From NCBI GenBank assembly GCA_002332905.1, contig DDAM01000024.1:1-55946 (forward strand): a stretch of DNA of 55,946 nucleotides, written 5' to 3'. The notes under the pieces were generated by a model. That model did no database searches, had not been told where the DNA came from, and worked only from the letters and a program-made list of their open reading frames with translations. Both the position numbers and the translations under genes were made by a program. The DNA is from Firmicutes bacterium UBA2058 (GTDB lineage Bacteria; Bacillota; Clostridia; Tissierellales; Sedimentibacteraceae). Shown here one piece after another: positions 1 through 7,932 of this stretch. Position 1 is the first letter of the stretch. Each line of letters begins with the position of its first letter.

Positions 1-114
1 ACCTAGAAGGAAGCATATCAAACTATAAAACACAGTTTAAAACAGCCTTTTTTTATTTTTACTTAATAATATTATTAACAATATTAAAATAATATTATTA
101 AATAAAAATTATAG

Positions 115-143
115 TTGAACTATATGAATTGTTTTGTTATAAT
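115..143 (+). promoter_or_regulatory. sigma-A promoter of tRNA-Ser
   Basis: TTGAAC (115-120), a 17-bp spacer and a perfect TATAAT (138-143), ending 14 bases before the mature tRNA. The region before it (61-110) is very AT-rich and holds AATATTATT/AACAATATT dyads like those upstream of glyA and downstream of the oad genes. Confidence 0.75.
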
Positions 144-157
144 TAATATTACGCTAC

Positions 158-248
158 GGACAGGTACTCAAGTGGTTGAAGAGGCATGCTTGGAAAGCTT
201 GTAGGACGCTAACGTGTCGCGAAGGTTCAAATCCTTTCCTGTCCGCCA
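158..248 (+). tRNA. tRNA-Ser (anticodon GGA)
   Basis: This is a class II tRNA of 91 nt with an encoded CCA tail. The acceptor stem GGACAGG pairs with CCTGTCC, followed by G discriminator and CCA. The anticodon loop reads TTGGAAA, giving GGA (serine UCC/UCU). The long variable arm (GACGCTAACGTGTC) and the GGTTCAAATCC T-arm are typical of tRNA-Ser. One odd point: in the anticodon stem CATGC/GCTTG the central pair is U-U rather than a Watson-Crick pair. It is transcribed alone from the promoter just upstream and ends at the terminator just downstream. Confidence 0.95.
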
Positions 249-256
249 TAAATAAA

Positions 257-285
257 AACTCATTCTTCTTTGAATGAGTTTTTTT
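257..285 (+). terminator. intrinsic terminator of tRNA-Ser
   Basis: AACTCATTC (257-265) pairs with GAATGAGTT (272-280) and runs into seven T residues (279-285). Confidence 0.85.
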
Positions 286-303
286 GTTAGTGAAATCCTA
301 TTT

Positions 304-741
304 TTATTTTTTTAAATTTCCATATATCTTATTTGGCGTTTTAGTAAGAATTAAACTTACTAAGGCAATTGCAATTGCCATAGCTCCTATATTAAGCAAG
401 GTTTTTACTCCAGTAAGTAGAGCTTCATAAATGTCATTTTGAACAAACTCAAGCATCATTTGATATAACCCTAGTCCCGGAACTATTGGAACAACTGCTG
501 GAAAAACAAATATTGTAGCAGGCATTTTAACTTTTCTTGCACATAGCTCTCCAAGCAAGGATATGGTCAAAGTTCCTAAAAAGAATCCTATTATTTGTTG
601 ATTATAATTTACACACATAGAATAAACAAAATACCCTAGAGACGCAATAAGTGATGAAAAAACTAAGCTTTTTTTGGGAGCATTCATAACTAATGCAAAA
701 AACCATGTTGCTATAAAACTACATATTAAATCTATTATCAT
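304..741 (-). CDS. threonine/serine exporter family protein, C-terminal half (YjjB/ThrE-C type)
   Basis: A 145-residue integral membrane protein with about five hydrophobic segments and the conserved glycine/proline stretch PAVVPIVPGLGL, as in the DUF3815/YjjB half of ThrE-type exporters. The start chosen is the ATG at 741, because GAGG lies seven bases upstream; the open frame runs 18 codons further, but that part crosses a repeat hairpin. It lies just downstream of the gene for the N-terminal half (817-1608), so the two subunits are likely co-transcribed and together form one exporter of small hydroxy amino acids. Substrate is inferred from family only. Confidence 0.8.
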   Translation of the reverse strand: MIIDLICSFIATWFFALVMNAPKKSLVFSSLIASLGYFVYSMCVNYNQQIIGFFLGTLTISLLGELCARKVKMPATIFVFPAVVPIVPGLGLYQMMLEFVQNDIYEALLTGVKTLLNIGAMAIAIALVSLILTKTPNKIYGNLKK

Positions 742-754
742 AATAACCTCTATT

Positions 755-828
755 ACACCGATTTGCGGCAAAACAAAATTTTTTCTAAAACACATTTCAC
801 ACTGTTAAGTGTTTTTTCACACTATTAA
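755..828. repeat. hairpin linker between the two exporter genes (degenerate G module + A module)
   Basis: ACACCGATTTGCGGCA (755-770) is a decayed version of the palindrome ACACCGCTTTGCGGTGT seen at 33166. It sits three bases before the Shine-Dalgarno of the 304-741 gene. The A module (AGTGTTTTTTCACACTATT, 808-826) carries the stop codon of the upstream exporter gene (TGA at 819-817). Confidence 0.7.
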
Positions 829-1608
829 CCCTAATGAGTATGCTACTGATAAAATAACACCAGCACCAGCAGCTAAAGATGTAGCAACTAATATTGCTTC
901 TGCTGCTCTTACTACTCCTGAAATTAGGTCTCCTCTCATTGTATCTCGTATAGCGTTTGTCATAGCTAGACCTGGCAAAAGAGGCATGATACCTCCGACT
1001 ATAATCTTGTTATAGTCACCTGCTTTAAGAAAATATGTAACTGAAATTGCTATAGATGAAATAATTGCAGCTCCAAAAAAACCAATAAAAAATTGATGAG
1101 AATCGAGGTTTTTTAGCTTTGATGAAACATACTGTACAATTATACCTGTTAGTAAAGCTAAGATAAACTCTAAAAGTCCTCCTCTAAATAACAATGTAAA
1201 AAATGCTGCAGCAATCCCTTCATAAAAAATATAGAACGGTCTTTTCTGTATGTTTACATTATTTTTCAAATCACATAATTTTTTTATAGCTTCATCTAAT
1301 GTGATTTGTTTACTTGTAATAAGTCTTGAAATTGAATTAACATCGTTAAGCTTTGATAAATCTATAGATCTATTTTTAATTCTACTTATAACTGTTCTAT
1401 TACCTTTGTTAGGCGGTGATATTGTAATATATATACCTGTTGGTGTAGCTATAGAATCAACCTCAGATATACCAAAGGACCGACATATAAAATCGCATGT
1501 GCCCTCTATTCTATAAGCTTCTGCACCACTTTCTAGCATTATTTGAGATATCATTCTAATAACTTTTAACAGCTTCTCGATACTTACATTATCATCCAAA
1601 TTAACCAC
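817..1608 (-). CDS. threonine/serine exporter family protein, N-terminal half (YjjP/ThrE-N type)
   Basis: A 263-residue protein. Residues 1 to about 120 are soluble (DUF1212 region, with the sequence TPTGIYIT typical of the family) and the rest holds about five membrane segments ending in GIMPLLPGLAMTNAIRD and MRGDLISG, the signature of ThrE-like exporters. The start is GTG at 1608, with AAAGG close upstream; the spacing is short, so a later start cannot be excluded. Its last residues and stop codon lie inside a repeat hairpin. It pairs with the downstream YjjB-like gene. Confidence 0.8.
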   Translation of the reverse strand: MVNLDDNVSIEKLLKVIRMISQIMLESGAEAYRIEGTCDFICRSFGISEVDSIATPTGIYITISPPNKGNRTVISRIKNRSIDLSKLNDVNSISRLITSKQITLDEAIKKLCDLKNNVNIQKRPFYIFYEGIAAAFFTLLFRGGLLEFILALLTGIIVQYVSSKLKNLDSHQFFIGFFGAAIISSIAISVTYFLKAGDYNKIIVGGIMPLLPGLAMTNAIRDTMRGDLISGVVRAAEAILVATSLAAGAGVILSVAYSLGLIV

Positions 1609-1825
1609 CGACCTTTTATATATTCATTTAAATTATAGCACAACTCAAATATCTTATAAATAGCTTATTTTGATTTTACTATTTAAAATAAAAAAATTAT
1701 GTTTAAAGTGAGAATTTTGGGGAATATTATCATTGATTTATTTTTTTAAAACATATATAATTTATAAATAATATTAAAAATATATTATGATAGATTATGT
1801 CTAAATTAAATTTAGGAGGAAACAT

Positions 1826-2011
1826 ATGGCAGTTACTAAAGATATGCTAATACGTGAAGTTTTACAAGAAAATCCTAATTCTGCTGAGATTTTAATGTCT
1901 TTCGGTTTAGGATGCATCGGTTGCCCAAGCGCTCAAATGGAAACATTAGAAGAAGCAGCAGCAGTTCATGGAGTTAATGTAGATAATATAGTTGAAGCAT
2001 TAAATAAATAA
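1826..2011 (+). CDS. DUF1858 redox-disulfide protein (hybrid-cluster-protein-associated type)
   Basis: A 61-residue protein matching the small DUF1858 domain: a helical N-terminal part (LIREVLQENPNSAEILMSFG) followed by the dithiol CIGCPS and a helical tail. Such proteins are found alone or fused to hybrid-cluster or other redox enzymes and are thought to shuttle a disulfide; the partner is unknown. TTTAGGAGG is a strong ribosome site six bases before the ATG. It is a single-gene unit, with a terminator right after it. A selenocysteine glutaredoxin lies tail to tail with it. Confidence 0.85.
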   Translation: MAVTKDMLIREVLQENPNSAEILMSFGLGCIGCPSAQMETLEEAAAVHGVNVDNIVEALNK

Positions 2012-2025
2012 CAATATAAAAAATC

Positions 2026-2056
2026 AAGGGACGTGTGGATACGTCCCTTAATTTTT
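2026..2056. terminator. bidirectional terminator between DUF1858 and glutaredoxin genes
   Basis: AAGGGACGT (2026-2034) pairs with ACGTCCCTT (2041-2049). Six T residues follow on the plus strand and AAAAAAT precedes, so it can end transcription both ways. Confidence 0.85.
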
Positions 2057-2063
2057 TATATTG

Positions 2064-2291
2064 TTAACCTAATAACTCTTCTAATTTAGTTTTATCAAAT
2101 CCTACTATTACTTCATCATCAACATAAATTACTGGGACACCCATAAAACCTTTGGATATTAATTCTTTTCTTGCTTCCATATCTGTTGAAACATTCTTTT
2201 CTTCAAATTGAAGATTTTTCTCTGCAAAATAATCCTTTGCAGTGTGGCAATGTGGTCAAGTATTACTTGTGTAAATTTTAATATTTTTCAT
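2064..2291 (-). CDS. selenocysteine-containing glutaredoxin-like protein
   Basis: Reading through one in-frame TGA (codon 12, bases 2258-2256) gives a 75-residue glutaredoxin-fold protein: N-terminal MKNIKIYTSNT, then U-P-H-C at the place of the usual C-P-x-C active site, then a helical stretch, the cis-proline motif GVPVIYVDDEV and a C-terminal GFDKTKLEELL. Sec-containing glutaredoxins with the TUPHC site are known from clostridia. The ATG has GGAGG six bases upstream. A hairpin of SECIS type follows the TGA. All of the sequence after the TGA is intact and glutaredoxin-like, so a nonsense mutation is less likely than Sec insertion. Probable role: thiol-disulfide exchange in the cytoplasm. 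Ordinary gene callers would miss or truncate it. Confidence 0.88.
2222..2242 (-). promoter_or_regulatory. putative SECIS hairpin of the glutaredoxin gene
   Basis: On the minus strand CTGCAAA and TTTGCAG form a perfect 7-bp stem with the loop GGATTAT, starting 13 bases after the UGA. Bacterial SECIS elements sit in this position, with a G in the apical loop. Confidence 0.75.
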
Positions 2292-2617
2292 TTGTACCTC
2301 CATATTTTATACTTATTATTTCTTAAATCATTATTATTATTTGTATTATAATTTGTTTTATAAAATTTTTTTATGTATTTGTTGCTATTAATAAAATTTT
2401 ATCATGTTTACTCGAATATTTCCATTACTATTTTTTTAATATGTAACTTAGTCACATAAAAGCTTTGATATAAAACTCATAAGAATTTTGATTATCTTTT
2501 CAAATGTTTGCAAATGTCGGTATAGCCTGTATTTACAGGCTTTTCCGTATTGCGTTTGACGTTCTTTCTGCGGCTATTCTTCTTAGCATAAAGCTGGCTT
2601 AGATTTATATAAAATCC
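2292..2617. other. intergenic region with a compositionally different patch
   Basis: Bases 2292-2460 are AT-rich and must hold the glutaredoxin promoter (TATAAT-like box on the minus strand near 2348). Bases 2510-2600 are clearly richer in G+C, contain the palindrome GCCTGTATTTACAGGC (2526-2541) and encode no gene on the plus strand. A stretch of about 48 open codons on the minus strand (basic, ending ICKHLKR) may be a gene scrap. The patch adjoins a regulator gene that has lost its 5' end, so it may mark an old insertion or deletion junction. Confidence 0.4.
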
Positions 2618-3235
2618 TTGCTTAATAAGTGCGATAATTCAGCATATATGAGTTCTTACCTAAACGAGCTATTGATAAAACGTCAAAAAGAATTAAAGGA
2701 TATGGAAGATAATATTACACACATTAGTTCTGCTCTACAAAGCATTAATAAAAACTCAATATATAGTTTTAAAATCAATTTGAAAGAAATTCCTCAACAC
2801 AACGTAGTAAGATTACGAAAAAAAATCTATTCTTATCAAGAGGAAGCAAATCTTTTTCAAACTATGTTCAATAAGATTGTTGAACAGAACATAAAATTAC
2901 AAAATCCTCCGTACAATATAGCGATTTACCATGATAAAGAGTTTAAAAACACAAATATTGATATTGAAATACAATGTAGTGTGGTAGGACAGTATTCAAA
3001 TTTACACGACATTACTTTCAAGACTGTACCTTCTAAGACAATAATTTCAATCGTTATGCAAGGTAATTTTGATTTCATGAATGGATTAAATTTAGCTGTA
3101 GTAAACTGGTTAAAGGATAATCATTATGTTTTTGCCGGTCCTATGTATAACGTATATCATAGACCTCCAAGCGAGAGTGTCACTTCTGAAAATTGGCTTA
3201 TTGAAGTTTGCTTTCCTGTAGAAAAAGAAAAATAG
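2618..3235 (+). pseudogene. 5'-truncated MerR-family regulator with GyrI-like effector-binding domain
   Basis: The open frame gives 205 residues: a coiled-coil linker (ELLIKRQKELKDMEDNITHI) and then a GyrI-like ligand-binding domain ending ENWLIEVCFPV. In intact MerR/BltR-type regulators a winged-helix DNA-binding domain of about 75 residues precedes this; here it is missing. The frame starts with TTG at 2618 or ATG at 2648, and neither has a ribosome site. The upstream DNA differs in composition. Most likely a remnant that no longer binds DNA, though expression as a stand-alone ligand-binding protein cannot be ruled out. Confidence 0.65.
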
Positions 3236-3260
3236 TAAGGCTTGCATAATGCAAGCCTTA
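3236..3260. terminator. hairpin after the MerR remnant
   Basis: TAAGGCTTGCA pairs with TGCAAGCCTTA, an 11-bp perfect stem. No clear T-run follows, so it is a weak terminator or a simple palindrome. Confidence 0.5.
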
Positions 3261-3308
3261 TGAATTATTTTACAATCTTCCGGTTACTATCTTTATAAAG
3301 CGTTAATT

Positions 3309-5630
3309 CTAATTGTATATAATTATTACGTCCATAACACCATTATAATTGTTATTAATATTGTAGAATTTAACTGATGAGTTTATCTTAATATCACCTA
3401 TAGAGCTTTTTTTAAATGATGTAATATTTCCAGATGCATCATATGTGCATGTGTAAACTGAAACATTATTTGAGTATTCAACATAAGATATACCATCTAT
3501 CTGCAATTGTCCATTATATATCGCTGTTACTTTACTTTTTGAAATTTCAGGTGAAAATCCCACAATATCTGTTACAACATTATTAACTACTGTAAGTTTT
3601 ACAAATTGATTTTTGTAATTTTTTAATGATTTATTTAAATTCTTACTAACGCTATAGGTATCATCTGAATTATAAAGCTTTACGGTATCAGTGCCTATTG
3701 TTTGTATAACACCATACGGGCTGCCATTAACTATTTTAACATCTGGTGTTTCTTCAACTACCGATGATTCTCCGGTTTTAATAACATTTTTTTCTAAAAG
3801 AAAAATTTCTGCAACTCCGCTTGAGTTAAGAACTGCCTTTCCTTCTACATAATAGCCCAAACTAGATTTATTTATTATATCATACTTATTGTTATTTAAT
3901 TGAATGATAACTGTGTTCGCATTTATATAATTATTTTGGTTAGTTAATGCACCTGTTGAATTACTATAGTTACTAGCAATGTTAGTAGAGTTTATTTTCT
4001 TAATTATTTTAATACTATTATTGTCATATTTATCATACTTTACAAAACTGTGTTTATCTAAGGAAGTATAGTATAAAGGAATATTATTTACTATATTCTT
4101 AGTTACTTCACCACTATTTTCTCTTAGTGTATATGTTACAACTTTACCTTGCTGGTTAAGTAGCTTTACACTTGGGAGCTCTTTAGTTCCTTGTGTAACA
4201 CTAAGTACTAACGCATAAATTTCTGGCTCTTTATTATATTTTAATATATTAACCTTAATTATTTTATTATTTTCATCTAAAATAGCTTTTATTTTATCTC
4301 CTTCTGCTAAGCTCTCAGTAAGCTTAAATTCATTTGATAATTTATAATTAGTATTATCTATAGTATAGAAATTTTCATACATTATATTTCCCTTACCATT
4401 ATAAAGTCCAGAAACGCTATTTCTAACTACCTTTATTGTTAAAGTGCTTTTACTGTCGTTACTTTCACTTGTTTCATAAAAATATGCAACATCATCTGAT
4501 TTTATATCATAAATACTGTCTACTGCTCCTATAATCTTTACTTTATCTAGCGAAACTTTTCCATCTTTTTTAGGAAGATGCTTACCAGCAATGGTTGTAC
4601 TTCCTTCTTTGTATAAGGAGTTAGTATCAATTATTACTTCATCTGTAGCTTTTGTAGCTACCGCCCCAATAATTTTATTTGGATCATCATTATCTATTAA
4701 AAGCTTCAAATAAGAATTATTTAAATCCTCATTTGCTATCTTGCTTTTTATTCCATTAAAAACTACAGGAACATCACTTAAATTATAAAGTTTAGTATTA
4801 CCCATTCTATCGCTTAAAAACACTACATTTGTTGACAATGCAGATTTTACATATCCATCTATGCTCTTATAAACAGGATTTTTAACAAGTAATATTTTGC
4901 CATAGATATCAAAGTAAACGTCACAAGTATTTAACATATAATCAGTTAAATCTATATATGGATGCATCAATGCAAAATTATCGTCTATTTTTACTGTTTC
5001 CTTTTTACCTATATTATTGATAAGCTGTTTATTGCTAATAGTAGTAACACCATTTTTAATACTAACTGTATTAGCATATAAAGCATTATAAACAAGTGTT
5101 GCTAAACTCTCTCTAGTCATATATATACTAGGATTATTTATGTTTTTAAATAGACCTAATTGCTTTGCTAAATTATGATAATTTTCTGGGTAATTATCAT
5201 CAAGAACTGAATCGTTATATCCAAGTACCTTTAATATGGCAACCACAGCCTCTGTATATGTAATGTACTTATTTGGTTCATATGTATTATTTTCGTAGCC
5301 TTTAAGAATACCCAGTTCATCAATTATTTCTACATATCTCTCGGCCCAATGTCCTTGCATATCAGAAAAAGTTGATGTCATTCCTTTTGTAAATTCATCA
5401 TACCCTATTAATATTGCTGCAATTTTAGCTACTTCAGCGCGTGTGACACAATTTCCTGGTCTAAATGTTCCATCAGAATATCCGCCTAAAATATTATATG
5501 CTGATAAAATTTCTAGCATTTCTGATTGTTCATCGTTTAAAATATCTGTATACTCAGCAGCAAACCCCTTAACTGCAAACATAGATGAAATTAATGCCAT
5601 TAAAATAAAAATTGTAACTAATTTTTTCAT
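3309..5630 (-). CDS. secreted S-layer homology (SLH) domain protein
   Basis: A 773-residue secreted protein. It starts with a signal peptide (MKKLVTIFILMALISSMFAV...GFAAEY, about 25 residues). Two clear SLH domains follow (roughly residues 26-80 and 88-145, with YSDGTFRPGNCVTRAEVAKI and the FSDMQGHWAE motif) and a third weaker one to about 190. SLH domains anchor proteins to pyruvylated cell-wall polymers. The remaining 570 residues are rich in N, K, S, T and V, look like beta-rich repeats and match nothing I recognise. The start at 5630 was chosen over an upstream in-frame ATG because it begins the signal peptide and has AGGGATG before it. A repeat palindrome lies just upstream. Monocistronic. 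Confidence 0.85.
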   Translation of the reverse strand: MKKLVTIFILMALISSMFAVKGFAAEYTDILNDEQSEMLEILSAYNILGGYSDGTFRPGNCVTRAEVAKIAAILIGYDEFTKGMTSTFSDMQGHWAERYVEIIDELGILKGYENNTYEPNKYITYTEAVVAILKVLGYNDSVLDDNYPENYHNLAKQLGLFKNINNPSIYMTRESLATLVYNALYANTVSIKNGVTTISNKQLINNIGKKETVKIDDNFALMHPYIDLTDYMLNTCDVYFDIYGKILLVKNPVYKSIDGYVKSALSTNVVFLSDRMGNTKLYNLSDVPVVFNGIKSKIANEDLNNSYLKLLIDNDDPNKIIGAVATKATDEVIIDTNSLYKEGSTTIAGKHLPKKDGKVSLDKVKIIGAVDSIYDIKSDDVAYFYETSESNDSKSTLTIKVVRNSVSGLYNGKGNIMYENFYTIDNTNYKLSNEFKLTESLAEGDKIKAILDENNKIIKVNILKYNKEPEIYALVLSVTQGTKELPSVKLLNQQGKVVTYTLRENSGEVTKNIVNNIPLYYTSLDKHSFVKYDKYDNNSIKIIKKINSTNIASNYSNSTGALTNQNNYINANTVIIQLNNNKYDIINKSSLGYYVEGKAVLNSSGVAEIFLLEKNVIKTGESSVVEETPDVKIVNGSPYGVIQTIGTDTVKLYNSDDTYSVSKNLNKSLKNYKNQFVKLTVVNNVVTDIVGFSPEISKSKVTAIYNGQLQIDGISYVEYSNNVSVYTCTYDASGNITSFKKSSIGDIKINSSVKFYNINNNYNGVMDVIIIYN

Positions 5631-5663
5631 TTCATCATCCCTATATATAATTTTATTATACCA

Positions 5664-5694
5664 ATAGTCTCGACTACGTCGAAACATTATAGTC
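5664..5694. repeat. E-type hairpin repeat, copy upstream of the SLH gene
   Basis: ATAGTCTCGACTACGTCGAA... contains the palindrome CGAC-TAC-GTCG and is followed by AACATTATAGTC. The same flanks (ATAGTCTC ... TCGAAACATT) recur at 52235 upstream of the Ca2+ ATPase gene, with a different centre. Confidence 0.7.
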
Positions 5695-5817
5695 CTTAGT
5701 CCTGTTTTTTCTTACAGATTGGTGTATTTAGAGTACATATATCCCTAATTTATAACTCAATTATATTACATAGAAGATAGTAATTTATTACAGTAAAATT
5801 ACATTTTATTAGTTTAT

Positions 5818-5848
5818 AAGAGTGAAGATTGCTTTTTCTTCACTCTTA
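5818..5848. repeat. hairpin overlapping the end of the radical SAM gene
   Basis: TAAGAGTGAAGA and TCTTCACTCTTA form a 12-bp stem. The sequence resembles the last module at 33246-33269. The stop codon of the 5846-6763 gene lies inside the 3' arm. Confidence 0.7.
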
Positions 5849-6763
5849 TACGCTTTTGCCTTGATAGCTGTTTCTTCTCAAAAATTCATAGTCTATATCA
5901 TTAAGAATCTGAAGTTTGTTTAAACTCCATTTAGGTGCTATAAGCTCTGAACGTTTTCCATCTCCAGTTACTCTATGTATTACAATATTTTCAGGTAAAA
6001 GCTCAAGACAGTCACACACTAAATTAACATATTCTTCTTGAGATAATATTTTGAAGTTTGTTTGATAATAAAATTTTTCTAAATCAGTATTCTTTAGAAT
6101 ATGTAATAAATGAAGTTTAACTCCCCATATTTTTTTAGTGCTTATATACTTTACACTTTCAAGAATATCATTTCTAGTTTCCCCAGGCAAACCTAGTATT
6201 AAGTGAATAACCACTTTAATATTATATTTATTTAATAGTTTTACTGCCTCATTAAAAACCTGTAACTCATAACCTCTTCTTATAAGTTTAGCTGTATTTT
6301 CATGGATTGTCTGTAATCCTAGTTCTACCCACAAATATGTTTTTTCATTTATTTGCGATAAAAGCTTTACAATATCTTCATTTATACAATCCGGTCTTGT
6401 TGCTATAGCAATTCCTTTAACATTTTTAACACTTAGAGCCTCAAAATATTTTTTTTTCAAGTTTTGGACAGTGTCATAAGTGTTAGTATAGCTTTGAAAA
6501 TAGGCAATATATGTTGAGGATTTCCACTTTTTTGACAGAAGAATAATTTGATCAGCTATTTGCTTGTTTATAGAACTATCAACATTACCAGCAAAATCCC
6601 CAGAACCTTTTTCGCTACAAAATATACATCCATTTTTACTTAATGTGCCATCTCTATTTGGACATGTAAATCCACCATTTATCGATAATTTTATTGTTTT
6701 TTCTCCAAAATATTTTTTTAGCTCATAATCTAAAGTATGATAGTTTTTGTTATTCCAAATCAT
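5846..6763 (-). CDS. TIGR01212-family radical SAM protein (YhcC-like)
   Basis: A 305-residue radical SAM protein. The cluster motif is C34-x11-C46-x2-C49 within FTCPNRDGTLSKNGCIFC, the spacing of the TIGR01212/YhcC family and not the common CxxxCxxC. Further family stretches are IATRPDCI, WVELGLQT, RGYELQ and HLILGLPGETR. Members bind [4Fe-4S] and S-adenosylmethionine; their substrate is not established (a role near tRNA or sulfur chemistry has been suggested for relatives). The ATG has GGGAG seven bases upstream. The upstream region contains four DnaA-box-like sites, and the stop codon lies in a repeat hairpin. Confidence 0.85.
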   Translation of the reverse strand: MIWNNKNYHTLDYELKKYFGEKTIKLSINGGFTCPNRDGTLSKNGCIFCSEKGSGDFAGNVDSSINKQIADQIILLSKKWKSSTYIAYFQSYTNTYDTVQNLKKKYFEALSVKNVKGIAIATRPDCINEDIVKLLSQINEKTYLWVELGLQTIHENTAKLIRRGYELQVFNEAVKLLNKYNIKVVIHLILGLPGETRNDILESVKYISTKKIWGVKLHLLHILKNTDLEKFYYQTNFKILSQEEYVNLVCDCLELLPENIVIHRVTGDGKRSELIAPKWSLNKLQILNDIDYEFLRRNSYQGKSV

Positions 6764-6782
6764 ATAATCTCCCTATTAAAAA

Positions 6783-6860
6783 ATAAATTGTGGATAAAAA
6801 AATCACGGTTATCCACAATTTATGATATGTTTTTGTAGGTTATCAACAAAGTTATAAACA
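6783..6860. promoter_or_regulatory. cluster of DnaA-box-like sites
   Basis: Two perfect consensus boxes face each other: TGTGGATAA (6789-6797) and TTATCCACA (6809-6817), as the core of a 15-bp perfect inverted repeat (6783-6797 with 6809-6823). Two near-matches follow in the same direction, TTATCAACA (6840-6848) and TTATAAACA (6852-6860). The cluster lies between a minus-strand HD gene and the start of the radical SAM gene. It could regulate that gene or titrate DnaA; the hairpin could also act as an RNA terminator for the upstream gene. Confidence 0.6.
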
Positions 6861-6952
6861 ATTGTTTGCAAAATGATAAAAATAGCTATTTATTAACATA
6901 CGGTAATAAATTTCTTTATCCTTTAATTTTATTGTCTATTAATTACTTATTT

Positions 6953-7519
6953 TTATAGTAACGATAAACCTAAATCATTTAGATATTTCTCTCTTTTTAT
7001 TAATCCATCTATTAGATAATCTATTAATATTGTTATGTCTATAGATAGTTCATCCGCTGCCTTTTGCAACTCATCTCTATCCACAGCACGTGCAAAAGCT
7101 TTGTCTTTTAACTTTTTCTTTACTGATTTAGATGTAATACCGACAAATTTTTCTGGTCTTACCAACGCACATGCAACTATAAAGCTTGATAGTTGATCAA
7201 CTGCATATAAAGACTTCGACATATTTGTTATTCTATTTACATTAGTTAAATCGCAGTGTGATTTAATAGCTTTACAAAATTCAATATCATACCCTTTATC
7301 AGTCAATATGTTATAACCAACTTCTCCATGTCTATCGGGATATTTTTGAAAATCTATGTCATGTAAAAGCCCACAGCATCCCCATAAATTTTCATCTTCA
7401 TTAAAAACCTCTGCCATTTTCATCATTGAAGCTTCTACTGCTAAACTATGTTTCATAAGAGAATCTGAATCAACATATTCAGATAAATCAGACAAAGCTT
7501 TCTCTCTAGTTATTTCCAT
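6953..7519 (-). CDS. HD-domain protein (HDIG-type phosphohydrolase family)
   Basis: A 188-residue cytoplasmic HD-domain protein. H24, H53-D54 (GLLHDIDF) and H64 (PDRHGEVG) are in the order expected of the metal-binding HD motif, followed by IKSHCDL. Proteins of this size and layout are annotated as HDIG-domain proteins; substrate unknown, possibly a nucleotide. The ATG at 7519 has AGGAGG six bases upstream. A repeat hairpin lies directly before that ribosome site. Confidence 0.8.
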   Translation of the reverse strand: MEITREKALSDLSEYVDSDSLMKHSLAVEASMMKMAEVFNEDENLWGCCGLLHDIDFQKYPDRHGEVGYNILTDKGYDIEFCKAIKSHCDLTNVNRITNMSKSLYAVDQLSSFIVACALVRPEKFVGITSKSVKKKLKDKAFARAVDRDELQKAADELSIDITILIDYLIDGLIKREKYLNDLGLSLL

Positions 7520-7531
7520 AGTATCCTCCTA

Positions 7532-7560
7532 TAGAGTGTGAAGTGCTTTTTTCACACTAT
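7532..7560. repeat. A-type hairpin repeat before the HD gene
   Basis: TAGAGTGTGAA ... TTCACACTAT with an AT-rich loop. It ends two bases before the AGGAGG ribosome site of the HD-domain gene. Other copies are at 808, 24499, 33222 and 47421. Confidence 0.75.
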
Positions 7561-7932
7561 AACTCTTACTATTAGTTTATTATTAGTTTTAAATATATCA
7601 AACAATAATATTATATGCAATAAATTTTATAAATTAGTTTACTATTAGTGTCTAATTTAATATATTTAATCTATTATTCCAATAATTACATAATATATTT
7701 TGATTAATAAAAAGACAATCTACTAAACCTAATATATATATATTATATTGACAAAATAATCCTTATAAATTAATCTTTATAAATTTCTGTAATAACAACT
7801 CTAACTTTGAAATTTAAGCATTACCAAGTTTTTACCATTGTATCAATCGTTGTTATTTTATATAATATAAATAGGCATTTTAATTTATATATAAATTGAT
7901 TTACACAAAAAAATTAATAAAGCGAGGCAGAA
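7561..7932 (+). promoter_or_regulatory. AT-rich intergenic region with two candidate promoters for the symporter gene
   Basis: Candidate 1: TTGACA (7748-7753), 17 bp, TAATCT (7771-7776). Candidate 2, nearer the gene: TTGTAT (7838-7843), 17 bp, TATAAT (7861-7866). Between them a TAACAAC/GTTGTTA dyad (near 7794 and 7849) spans the second -35 box. I looked for a glycine riboswitch, common before such symporters, and did not find its conserved sequences. Nothing else is seen. Confidence 0.55.

Noticed and set aside
7561..7932. Glycine riboswitch expected before an AGCS symporter
   Set aside because: None of the conserved glycine aptamer sequences is present; only promoters and a loose dyad are seen.
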